From the NCBI GenBank assembly GCA_964651325.1, contig CAZYXP010000111.1, forward strand, positions 1 to 12,139: 12,139 nucleotides of DNA. The letters run 5' to 3'. This DNA comes from JADFOB01 sp964651325 (GTDB lineage Bacteria > Planctomycetota > Phycisphaerae > UBA1845). Both the position numbers and the translations under genes were made by a program. This document shows, one piece after another, positions 1 through 6,178 of the stretch. Position 1 is the stretch's first letter. Every line of letters begins with the position of its first letter. Below the pieces are notes generated by a model that was not told where the DNA came from, did not search any database, and was given only the letters and a program-made list of their open reading frames with translations.

Positions 1-103
1 GGTCACCCGTCGTGCTCCTCAGCCGCGTCTGTTCAGACCCATCGCTAGGATACATGGCCCCGGGCACCAGGAAATGAGAGATGGAATCGGTGGATACGTG
101 TCG

Positions 104-205
104 GCCCCGGCCTCTCTCTTGGGGCACGGTTCAGAGCGCCGGGCGCGAGCCCGGTGACCTGCACCACCGTCGTGTCCGCAGGCTTGCGCCAGCGGCTCTG
201 AGTCG
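104..205 (+). ncRNA. Candidate structured RNA element (multibranched)
   Basis: The bases form nested helices if transcribed from the plus strand. Bases 127-137 pair with 195-205 over 11 positions, two of them G-U. Inside, 137/139-144 and 149-154/156 make a perfect CCGGGC/GCCCGG stem closed by a GCGA (GNRA) tetraloop. CCTGC (158-162) can also pair with GCAGG (178-182), giving a three-way junction. Just upstream, GCCCC (104-108) pairs with GGGGC (121-125). No known RNA family is recognised: RNase P, tmRNA, SRP RNA and cobalamin signatures were not seen. There is no clear promoter or terminator for it, and GC-rich sequence pairs by chance, so confidence is low. Confidence 0.22.
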
Positions 206-410
206 GCGCACCCATCGTCGGCGCATCCAACCAAATCGAATGCCAATGGTTCAATCTGGGGTGCCGGAGAATCATCGCGGCGAGGTCTGCCTAGACCGGG
301 GCCAGACTGTGACAAAACATGTCAGATTTATCGGAACCTAAAGCAAAATAGGTGTTTGGGCGCATTGGCGAGACAATCCACACGGGCATACTAGATAGTG
401 GTGTAGTCGC

Positions 411-439
411 TTGACGGGAGCCGATATATGGGGTACAGT
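411..439 (+). promoter_or_regulatory. Candidate sigma70 promoter for nrdJ
   Basis: TTGACG (411-416) is followed after exactly 17 bases by TACAGT (434-439). This matches the -35 consensus at 5 of 6 positions and the -10 consensus at 4 of 6. Transcription would start near 446, leaving a leader of about 210 bases before the nrdJ start. No repressor site is obvious; NrdR-box-like pairs were not identified. Confidence 0.45.
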
Positions 440-657
440 TTAGTCTGCCCGTTGAGAACCGCAGGAACCGAAAACGGGGCCTGGCGGAGCGGGCGCAAGT
501 CGCCGCGGTGGGCTGACGTTAGGGCGCCTATCGGGCCTAGGGCACGCGGAAAGAGGCATTATCGGGCCGGCGCGAGGGATCGTGCCGTCAGCTACTTTGC
601 AGTTAAAAAACTCAATCCGGCCACGCCGCTTGCGGGGGGTCGATGGAGGCGCATTGG

Positions 658-3468
658 ATGTCGTTAGTGAAAGGTGTTGTTCCAATCACGGATGAAACGA
701 ATGCTTCGGTTCCCACACTGGCCGTGGATGAGGCGAAACGGGGCGCCCGCGCCACCGCGTCGGCGGATCCCATCGGTAAAGCGGCTTCGGCTGGCGAGGT
801 TCTCGCCGATGGGGTCGTAGCGGGTGGCTCGCTCGAAAACGGTGCGCTCGAAAACGAGGCATTGGCAGAGCGTGGCTGGACGGAAAACGCCTTGCGGGTG
901 CTACGGGCCCGGTACTTGAAGAAAGACGAATCGGGCAAGTGCATTGAGACGCCGCACGCCATGTTCCGGCGCGTCGCCAAGGCCATTGCCGACGCCGAGT
1001 TGCTCTACAATCCAGACGAAACCAACCGCACCGAATGGGAAGAGCGGTTTTTCGATTTGATGATCAGTCGGCGCTTCATGCCCAACAGCCCGACGCTCAT
1101 GAACGCAGGTCGGGAGATGGGCATGCTCAGCGCGTGCTTCGTGCTTCCGGTGCGCGACAGCATCAACGAGATTTTCGATTCCATCAAGCACACCGCCCTG
1201 ATTCAAAAGGCCGGCGGCGGCACCGGCTTCGCCTTCGACGAGCTGCGCCCCACGGGCGACTACATCAGCAGTTCGGGCGGCACCACGAGCGGGCCTATCT
1301 CGTTCTGGCGGGCGTTCAGCGAAGCCACCAACGCGATCCAGCAGGGGGCGTTCCGCCGCGGCGCCAACATGGGCATGATGTACATCGATCATCCGGACAT
1401 CCTGAAATTCCTCCATGCCAAGGAAGATCTGGACCAGTTCAACAACTACAACATCTCGGTGAAGATCACCGACGAGTGGATGGATGCCTATCTGGAAGAC
1501 AGCGACAGCCCCCACGTGGTCAAGAACCCGCGCACCGGCGCGTTGTTTGTGATCCCCAAGAATGTGGACATCTGGAAGTACGATCTGAGGTCGCTAACCC
1601 GGCTGGACGAGGATGGGCAGGTGCCCGAAGGCGAATGGTACACGCGCCGGAATGTCTGGAGCTACATCGTCGAAAACGCGCACCGGACCGGCGAGCCCGG
1701 CGTGTGCTTTATCGACCGGGTCAACGACCACAACCCAACGCCGCACATGGGCCGTATTGAAGCGACCAACCCCTGCGGTGAGCAGCCGCTGTTGCCCTAC
1801 GAAGCCTGTAATCTGGGCAGCATCAACCTCGCGGAGTTCGTAGTGGAAGACTGCGAGGCAGGTGGCGGCAATGTGGGCGTGGCCAAGACTAGGGTCGATT
1901 GGGACGGACTGAAAACCGCGATCCACGAATCTACGCGGTATTTGGACAATGTGATCGACGCCAACAAGTACCCCCTGCCCGAGATTGACCGGATTTGCAA
2001 GACCAACCGCAAGATCGGGTTGGGCATCATGGGGTTCGCCGACGCCCTGTACAAGCTGTCGATCGCCTACAACAGCGACGAAGGCATCGAGATGGGCCGG
2101 CGTTTCATGCAGTTCGTAGACGACGAATCGCACAACTGCAGTCAGGATTTGGCCCATCAGCGCGGGTGCTTCCCGAGCTGGAAGGGGAGCATTTACGACA
2201 CCAAATTCAATCGGCCGATGCGGAACGCCACCTGCACCACCGTGGCCCCGACCGGCACGATCAGCATCATCGCGGGTTGTTCCGGCGGGATCGAGCCGCT
2301 GTTCAGCTTGGCGTTCTACCGCAACGTGCTGCGCGGCCAGTCTGAGGGGCAATCGCCGATGGTCGAGATCAACTCGATTTTTGAGGCTGAGGCCCGCAAC
2401 CGCGGATTCTTTAGCGAGGGAATGATGGAGCAACTAGCCACGGACGGCACCCTCGCTCATCTTGACGGCGTCCCCGAGGAAGCCAAACGCGTGTTCGTTT
2501 GTGCCCACGACATTGCGCCGGATTGGCACATGCGCATGCAGGCGGGTTTCCAGCAGCACTGCGACTCGTCGATTTCCAAGACGATCAACTTTCCGGAGTC
2601 TGCCACGGTCAGCGATGTTGAAGACATCTACAAGATGGCCTACGAGCTAGATTGCAAGGGCGTGACGGTCTACCGCAACGGTTGTCGCGATCACCAGCCG
2701 ATGGCGCTGAAACCTGTGGAAACCAAGGATTCCAAGCGTTGCGATGCGGCCAGTCCGGAATCGGACATCGAAGAGGAAGCACCCGTAGAACTGATTCCCC
2801 GAATGTTGCCCGAAGTCTGCACGGGGGTTCGTATTCGCCAGCTCACGCCCTTTGGCAACATGCACATCAACATCACCGTGGACCCCCAGACCGAGCGCGA
2901 GCTAGAAGTTTTTGCCCAACTCGGAAAAGGCGGAGATCTTCCCAATAGCGATCTCGAAGCCATTTGCCGGATGATCAGCCTCTGGCTTCGCGCCGGTGGT
3001 AGCCTCGACCAGGTGATCCGGCAGCTCTCGTCGATCGGCTCAAGCCTTCAGGTGCATACCAAGGAAGGCAAGATCATGAGCCTTGGCGACGGGCTTGCCC
3101 AGGCGCTCAAGAAATACGCCAAGGCCAAGGATCGGCATGGTTTGCGAGCGCTTTTGCTTGGCGAATCATCAGGGACCAGGCAGGCCCGCGAAGGCCGTAC
3201 GAGCCTGAAAAACGGCGGCGTCGGGAACGGTTCCGCTGAGAAGAACGGCGGCAACGGCAACGGAAGTGGTAACGGCAACGGCAACGGCCACGGTCCAACC
3301 AATGGGGGCGTCGCGGTCGCTGCGAAGCGTGTTGCCCCACGATTGGAAGCGCTCGGAATGCAATGGCAGCAAACGCAATACAAGGTGATTTGCCCAGAGT
3401 GCCAAAACCAATTGCGGTTTAGTGAAGGCTGCGTGACTTGTGACTCGTGCGGATTCTCAAAATGTTAA
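658..3468 (+). CDS. nrdJ: Vitamin B12-dependent (class II) ribonucleotide reductase
   Basis: This enzyme reduces ribonucleotides to deoxyribonucleotides using adenosylcobalamin as radical source, so it works with or without oxygen. It has 936 residues from ATG 658. I chose this start because GGAGG (645-649) lies 8 bases upstream; ATG 643 is possible but has only a G-run 3 bases away. A low-complexity Ala/Gly-rich stretch fills about residues 20-65. The active-site loop NPCGEQ is at 371-376 (N371, C373 thiyl, E375), with the redox cysteines C160 and C384 and the PTGTIS loop near 531. A TSCPD-type domain follows at about 710-800. A Gly/Asn-rich linker (about 851-883) leads to a C-terminal zinc ribbon, C912/C915 and C925/C928, followed by C931 and C936, the latter the last residue. 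These terminal cysteines probably re-reduce the active site. The gene stands alone; no second RNR subunit is nearby, as expected for class II. Confidence 0.95.
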   Translation: MSLVKGVVPITDETNASVPTLAVDEAKRGARATASADPIGKAASAGEVLADGVVAGGSLENGALENEALAERGWTENALRVLRARYLKKDESGKCIETPHAMFRRVAKAIADAELLYNPDETNRTEWEERFFDLMISRRFMPNSPTLMNAGREMGMLSACFVLPVRDSINEIFDSIKHTALIQKAGGGTGFAFDELRPTGDYISSSGGTTSGPISFWRAFSEATNAIQQGAFRRGANMGMMYIDHPDILKFLHAKEDLDQFNNYNISVKITDEWMDAYLEDSDSPHVVKNPRTGALFVIPKNVDIWKYDLRSLTRLDEDGQVPEGEWYTRRNVWSYIVENAHRTGEPGVCFIDRVNDHNPTPHMGRIEATNPCGEQPLLPYEACNLGSINLAEFVVEDCEAGGGNVGVAKTRVDWDGLKTAIHESTRYLDNVIDANKYPLPEIDRICKTNRKIGLGIMGFADALYKLSIAYNSDEGIEMGRRFMQFVDDESHNCSQDLAHQRGCFPSWKGSIYDTKFNRPMRNATCTTVAPTGTISIIAGCSGGIEPLFSLAFYRNVLRGQSEGQSPMVEINSIFEAEARNRGFFSEGMMEQLATDGTLAHLDGVPEEAKRVFVCAHDIAPDWHMRMQAGFQQHCDSSISKTINFPESATVSDVEDIYKMAYELDCKGVTVYRNGCRDHQPMALKPVETKDSKRCDAASPESDIEEEAPVELIPRMLPEVCTGVRIRQLTPFGNMHINITVDPQTERELEVFAQLGKGGDLPNSDLEAICRMISLWLRAGGSLDQVIRQLSSIGSSLQVHTKEGKIMSLGDGLAQALKKYAKAKDRHGLRALLLGESSGTRQAREGRTSLKNGGVGNGSAEKNGGNGNGSGNGNGNGHGPTNGGVAVAAKRVAPRLEALGMQWQQTQYKVICPECQNQLRFSEGCVTCDSCGFSKC

Positions 3469-3470
3469 AC

Positions 3471-3507
3471 CACGAAACAACGCCCGGTAAAAAACACTTT
3501 TTTCGTG
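3471..3507 (+). terminator. Weak inverted repeat after nrdJ, possible terminator
   Basis: CACGAAA (3471-3477) pairs perfectly with TTTCGTG (3501-3507), starting 2 bases after the nrdJ stop, and an ATTTTCTT tract follows. Inside is a competing A6-CAC-T6 element (3489-3503). The loop is long and the stem AT-rich, so any termination would be partial. Confidence 0.3.
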
Positions 3508-3526
3508 ATTTTCTTGAATTATGGGC

Positions 3527-3532
3527 TATGAT
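3527..3532 (+). promoter_or_regulatory. Possible -10 element for the candidate RNA at 3540-3748
   Basis: TATGAT sits at the end of an AT-rich tract (3488-3535) within GC-rich surroundings, about 8 bases before the first paired base of the downstream structure. No good -35 hexamer is present at 16-18 bases (CGTGAT at 17), so this is weak evidence. Confidence 0.25.
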
Positions 3533-3539
3533 TCTGTTG

Positions 3540-3748
3540 ACGGAAGGCAAGATTGCCGTTACTCCTGCCGATACTAAGCGGTAAGGGTTTTCGGTCGGTT
3601 CCGTTTTTCGAGTTTGACGGAGCAAGTGGGCAACTAAGATATCATCCCGGAGGGTGGGCCTTTTTAAGGTCGTATTCTGCAAAACCGGCTTCTTTCCCCT
3701 CCGGAAAGCACCGTTTCGCCTAACGGCGGGCGGTGCTTTCTTTTTTTT
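3540..3748 (+). ncRNA. Candidate stand-alone structured RNA, unknown family
   Basis: About 209 bases lie between a possible -10 element and a strong intrinsic terminator, with no coding signal. ACGGAA (3540-3545) pairs with TTCCGT (3599-3604). Within it, GGCA(AGAT)TGCC folds at 3546-3557 and TGCCG pairs with CGGTA (about 3567-3583). Further on, CCGGAGGG (3647-3654) pairs perfectly with CCCTCCGG (3697-3704), abutting the terminator stem. The size is in the range of 6S RNA, but I could not identify the 6S closing stem and bubble, so I do not call it 6S. It may instead be a long 3' region of the nrdJ transcript. Confidence 0.3.
3704..3748 (+). terminator. Strong intrinsic terminator
   Basis: GAAAGCACCG (3704-3713) pairs perfectly with CGGTGCTTTC (3731-3740) over 10 bp. 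An inner CGCC/GGCG helix lies in the loop, and eight T residues follow at 3741-3748. It is oriented for plus-strand transcription, about 236 bases after the nrdJ stop, so it ends either the nrdJ message or a separate RNA, and it insulates the rpsP cluster. Confidence 0.85.
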
Positions 3749-3958
3749 CTAGTTCCAGCGCAAGGAATTATCGGCCTTAGCATCGCGCCATTCGTAAATA
3801 TGCGGGTTCGCACGGCCGCGCGGGGTAAAGCCTGCGGCTCGGGGGAAGAACAAGCGCCCCCAGATTCAAGCGTGACCATGCCCTAGACTCCTCGGGGCAT
3901 CCAGCACGATGGGGCTATCGCCTCCCACGTTCCACTATTGGTTTACTTTACGGCGCGG
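3749..3958. other. Intergenic spacer, no gene seen
   Basis: No supported coding sequence. Two modest hairpins are visible: GGGGG (3841-3845) with CCCCC (3857-3861), and ATGCCC (3878-3883) with GGGCAT (3895-3900). Neither is followed by a T-run. The short frames across this segment look like noise. Confidence 0.5.
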
Positions 3959-3986
3959 TTGTATCGCTGGGGTTCGCTGCTATACT
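3959..3986 (+). promoter_or_regulatory. Candidate promoter of the rpsP-trmD cluster
   Basis: TTGTAT (3959-3964) and TATACT (3981-3986) are separated by 16 bases. The -10 matches consensus at 5 of 6 positions and the -35 at 4 of 6 (TTG and the fifth A). Transcription would start near 3993, giving a leader of about 100 bases before rpsP that includes the hairpin at 4039-4067. Confidence 0.5.
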
Positions 3987-4038
3987 TGCTCGGCTCCGGA
4001 CTAGTTGATGGTCTGGGTTTGCGGTAAAAGTAGTCTGA

Positions 4039-4067
4039 CGCCGCTGGCGGGTGAGCTCCCACCGGCG
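4039..4067 (+). promoter_or_regulatory. Leader stem-loop before rpsP
   Basis: CGCC (4039-4042) pairs with GGCG (4064-4067), and GGTG (4050-4053) pairs with CACC (4060-4063). The helix is continuous on the 3' side, with a 5' bulge at 4043-4049 and a 6-base loop. It ends 14 bases before the AGGAG ribosome binding site. A ribosomal-protein leader with regulatory pairing is plausible, but no known S16 leader motif is recognised. Confidence 0.3.
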
Positions 4068-4091
4068 ACTAATGTTGAGCAGGAGTCCATT

Positions 4092-4355
4092 GTGGTACGA
4101 ATCCGTCTGAAACGAATCGGACGCCGCCATCGCCCCTCCTATCGGTTTGCCGCGGTGGATGTCCGCCGTGCGCGAGACAGCCGAGTTTTGGAGGAATTGG
4201 GGAGCTACGATCCAATCAACGCGCATGAGGATCGACAGATCGTCCTGCGTCGTGAGCGAATCGAGTATTGGCTCGGCGTCGGCGCTCAGCCGAGCGACAC
4301 CGTGCGGCGAATCCTCCAAAAGGAAGGGCTGATCGCGGCAAGCAAGAAGGTCTGA
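4092..4355 (+). CDS. rpsP: 30S ribosomal protein S16
   Basis: S16 binds 16S rRNA early in small-subunit assembly. The 87-residue product shows the family pattern: VVRIRLKRIGRRHRPSYR at the N-terminus, then R-V-LEELGSYDP, and a basic C-terminal part with YWLGVGAQPSDTV. Length is normal for the family. The start is GTG 4092, chosen because AGGAG (4081-4085) lies 6 bases upstream and the reading frame upstream of it is unlike S16. It is the first gene of a cluster with trmD 32 bases downstream. In many bacteria rimM, the S16-linked 30S maturation factor, lies between these two genes; here it is absent. Confidence 0.95.
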   Translation: MVRIRLKRIGRRHRPSYRFAAVDVRRARDSRVLEELGSYDPINAHEDRQIVLRRERIEYWLGVGAQPSDTVRRILQKEGLIAASKKV

Positions 4356-4387
4356 CCGAGCGGGAAAGCGTGTCGTTGGGTGCTCAA

Positions 4388-5107
4388 ATGCATATTGACG
4401 TGCTCACGCTTTTTCCGGATGTGTTCGGGCCGGTTCTTTCGTCAAGCATCGTCGGGCGAGCGGTTGAGGCCGGTATCGTTTCGACAGAGTGCATTGACAT
4501 ACGCGGCTTTGCGACCGACAAGCATCGCAGCGTCGATGATCGCCCGTTTGGCGGTGGCCCTGGCATGGTGCTCATGTGCGACCCGGTCTTCAGGGCGTGG
4601 GAAGGCGTTCAAGAGCGTCGCATGAGCGGGGATCAGGGCGATACGCAGCCGTATCGGGTTCTGTTGACGCCTCAAGGCGAGCCGTTGCGGCAGGATCTTG
4701 TGGCTAAGCTGGCAAAAGAGCCTTGGTTGCTCATGCTGTGCGGTCACTACGAGGGTTTCGACGAGCGGATTCGAGAGGGTTTCGCTGCCCATGAGATATC
4801 GATCGGAGACTTCGTTGTTTCCGGCGGTGAAACGGCGGCATTGGTGCTGATCGACGCTATTGTCCGGCTGCTTCCGGGCGCTTTAGGCGATGCGACGAGT
4901 TCGGAAGCGGATACGTTTTCCGACGGATTGCTCGAATACCCACAGTACACGCGCCCCCGTTCGTTTCGGGGGATGGACGTCCCGGACATTCTGCTCTCCG
5001 GGGACCACGGAAAGATCAAGGCCTGGCGAGAAGAACAGCGCTTGGCCCGAACGCGCCAGAGGCGGCCGGACTTGTTGCAAGGGCGGTCGGACCATGGCGA
5101 TGGATAG
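4388..5107 (+). CDS. trmD: tRNA (guanine37-N1)-methyltransferase
   Basis: TrmD methylates G37 next to the anticodon in tRNAs with G36, using S-adenosylmethionine, and prevents +1 frameshifting. The 239-residue protein starts at ATG 4388 with MHIDVLTLFPDVF, the normal family N-terminus; GTG 4370 or TTG 4376 would add a few residues. SPOUT-fold trefoil-knot motifs are visible: DDRPFGGGPGMV (50-61), LCGHYEGFDERI (117-128) and SIGDFVVSGGE (138-148). The catalytic aspartate region is ADTFSDGLLE, with D175 in the position of the family's general base. The C-terminal LLSGDHGKI and RRPDLL are typical. The ribosome binding site is weak, so expression may be coupled to rpsP 32 bases upstream. The last nine residues after RPDLL are a short tail. 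Confidence 0.96.
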   Translation: MHIDVLTLFPDVFGPVLSSSIVGRAVEAGIVSTECIDIRGFATDKHRSVDDRPFGGGPGMVLMCDPVFRAWEGVQERRMSGDQGDTQPYRVLLTPQGEPLRQDLVAKLAKEPWLLMLCGHYEGFDERIREGFAAHEISIGDFVVSGGETAALVLIDAIVRLLPGALGDATSSEADTFSDGLLEYPQYTRPRSFRGMDVPDILLSGDHGKIKAWREEQRLARTRQRRPDLLQGRSDHGDG

Positions 5108-5117
5108 TTTTTGTCGT

Positions 5118-5126
5118 TGATATAGT
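5118..5126 (+). promoter_or_regulatory. Possible extended -10 promoter before rplS
   Basis: TGATATAGT fits the extended -10 pattern TGnTATAAT with one mismatch in the hexamer. It lies 10 bases after the trmD stop and would start transcription near 5133, giving rplS its own message with a leader of about 125 bases. No convincing -35 is present. Confidence 0.3.
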
Positions 5127-5181
5127 TCGTTGAAGGCGGACGGTGTTGGTTCGAGCCCTGTCGGACCGATCGAAACCAAGG

Positions 5182-5217
5182 CTGGCCGTTTGGGCCATCG
5201 GGACCATGGCTGGCCAG
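5182..5217 (+). promoter_or_regulatory. Leader hairpin between trmD and rplS
   Basis: CTGGCC (5182-5187) pairs with GGCCAG (5212-5217), and GCCAT (5194-5198) pairs with ATGGC (5206-5210). This gives an 11-bp two-part helix with a 5' bulge and a 7-base loop. There is no T-run after it, so it is not a classic terminator. It could be an RNA processing site or an autoregulatory L19 leader; no known motif is recognised. Confidence 0.3.
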
Positions 5218-5258
5218 TCGGCGCGACCGAATCGGCACGTATGTTGGGAGTTGAAATT

Positions 5259-5651
5259 ATGCGTCATCCTTTGATCGAACTGGTTGAAAAAGAATACTGC
5301 AAGGAAAGCGTCCCGACGTTTCACGTCGGCGACACGGTTGACGTACGCTGCCGCATCGTAGAAGGCGAGAAACAGCGCATCCAAATCTTCAACGGCACGG
5401 TCATCGCGCGCCGCGGCGGCGGCGTAAGCGAGTCGTTTACCGTTCGGCGGATCGTCTACAATGAAGGCGTTGAGCGGCGGTTCCTCATTAATTCACCCAA
5501 TGTAGTGGATGTCGTCGTCAAACGGCGGGGCAAGGTTCGCCGCGCTAAGCTGTTCTATCTGCGTGATCGCGTTGGTAAGGCCCGCAAGGTTCGTGAACTC
5601 CGCGTTCAGAAAAAGACTACAAGGAAGCGTTCGATGGCTGCGGCGGTCTAG
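5259..5651 (+). CDS. rplS: 50S ribosomal protein L19
   Basis: L19 sits at the 30S-50S interface of the ribosome. The 130-residue product contains the family hallmarks: an N-terminal helix (MRHPLIELVEKEY), VPTFHVGDTVDV, IFNGTVIARRGGG, SFTVRRI, GVERRFLINSP and RRGKVRRAKLFYLRDR. I chose ATG 5259 because GGGAG (5246-5250) lies 8 bases upstream and the protein then begins as in other L19s. ATG 5241 would add six residues and has no ribosome binding site. A basic tail of about 15 residues extends past the conserved core. The gene follows trmD after 151 bases holding a possible promoter and a hairpin. Its 3' end overlaps the reading frame of the YraN-like gene. Confidence 0.96.
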   Translation: MRHPLIELVEKEYCKESVPTFHVGDTVDVRCRIVEGEKQRIQIFNGTVIARRGGGVSESFTVRRIVYNEGVERRFLINSPNVVDVVVKRRGKVRRAKLFYLRDRVGKARKVRELRVQKKTTRKRSMAAAV

Positions 5652-6024
5652 TCAGCACCTTCGTCTGGGCGTCCGAGGCGAACGGCGCGCGGCCCGCTTT
5701 CTCAAGCGGCAGGGATACCGCGTCCTCGCGCGGAACTACCGGTGCGTTTCGGGCGAGATCGACCTGATCTGCGCCAAGGCTGAGCTCCTCGTCTTCGTTG
5801 AAGTCAAAACGCGATCCAGCGACGAAGCGGCCGATCCCAGAGACGCGGTTCGGCCCGAGCAGTGGCGCCGGATCGAGAACGCGGCCGGCACCTTTCTCCG
5901 GCTGGGTCAAGCCCAACAGCGGCCCTATCGCTTCGATCTGGTTGCGATCGTCCAACATGGTCGTCGATCGATCCGGATCGAACATGTTCAAGATGCCTAC
6001 CAACCTTCAGCGCCGCTCGGGTAG
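5593..6024 (+). CDS. yraN: YraN/UPF0102 family protein (nuclease-like fold)
   Basis: The conserved core runs from LRLGVRGERRAARFL through GYRVLARNYRC, GEIDLI and VFVEVKTR to YRFDLVAI. This is the UPF0102 pattern, a PD-(D/E)xK-type endonuclease fold with the usual acidic/lysine residues (GEID and the E-V-K of VEVKTR). Its cellular role is poorly defined; links to recombination or DNA processing are suggested from the fold. The start is uncertain. No ATG lies just before the core. GTG 5593 (143 residues, AAGG 3 bases upstream) is my choice, but CTG 5638 is also possible, and ATG 5509 would overlap rplS by 143 bases. At the chosen start the overlap with rplS is 59 bases, which implies translational coupling. 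Placement directly after rplS is a recurring arrangement. Confidence 0.8.
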   Translation: MNSAFRKRLQGSVRWLRRSSQHLRLGVRGERRAARFLKRQGYRVLARNYRCVSGEIDLICAKAELLVFVEVKTRSSDEAADPRDAVRPEQWRRIENAAGTFLRLGQAQQRPYRFDLVAIVQHGRRSIRIEHVQDAYQPSAPLG

Positions 6025-6088
6025 TTCAAGTTGTGCTTGAAACCACAACGGTTGCGAGCTTCGTTCTGAGCTGCGGGCTTCAGTCCGC
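6025..6088. repeat. Palindromic, REP-like intergenic sequence
   Basis: Immediately after the yraN-like stop, TTCAAG (6025-6030) pairs with CTTGAA (6036-6041), and GTTGTG (6030-6035) can alternatively pair with CACAAC (6044-6049). Further on, GCGGGC (6073-6078) pairs with GTCCGC (6083-6088) around a TTCA loop, with one G-U pair. Such GCGGGCTTCAG-type hairpins resemble dispersed REP palindromes. One copy in one window cannot prove that, and the element could also act as a transcription end or mRNA stabiliser. Confidence 0.3.
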
Positions 6089-6178
6089 TCGGCCTTTGGG
6101 AACGTGTGACATACTAGCACGCGGCGCCGCGCAGGCGTTAAGCTGCAGCTCGGAATTCGTCACCTATCGGAGTTTGCC

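Larger units (their letters stand above)
1..657. other. Intergenic region upstream of nrdJ, no supported gene
   Basis: All six frames carry short open stretches here (up to about 100 codons). Their translations are arginine/proline-rich or otherwise featureless, match no family I recognise and lack good ribosome binding sites, so none is called. What can be seen is a strongly base-paired segment at 104-205, a small hairpin at 284-297 (GGTCT-GCCT-AGACC), a short TGACA-N5-TGTCA palindrome at 310-324, and a sigma70-like promoter at 411-439. If that promoter is used, nrdJ has a leader of roughly 200 bases. I found no cobalamin-riboswitch signature in that leader. The first bases could be the 3' end of a gene outside the window, but nothing identifies one. 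Confidence 0.5.

Noticed and set aside
19..341. Overlapping open frames on both strands near the left edge
   Set aside because: They overlap each other, have shuffled-looking composition, lack ribosome binding sites and recognisable motifs, and coincide with the structured segment.
440..657. Open frames in the nrdJ leader, and a possible cobalamin riboswitch there
   Set aside because: The translations are unlike proteins. The conserved B12-box and core sequences of cobalamin riboswitches were not found, and such switches usually control B12-independent enzymes rather than NrdJ.
3419..3682. 87-codon minus-strand frame overlapping the nrdJ end
   Set aside because: It overlaps a certain gene, has no recognisable motif, and covers the AT-rich promoter/terminator-like region.
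5148..5158. GGTTCGAGCCC, a perfect tRNA T-loop-like sequence
   Set aside because: The flanking bases do not form a proper T-stem, and no matching acceptor, D or anticodon arm was found upstream. At most a chance match or a tRNA relic.
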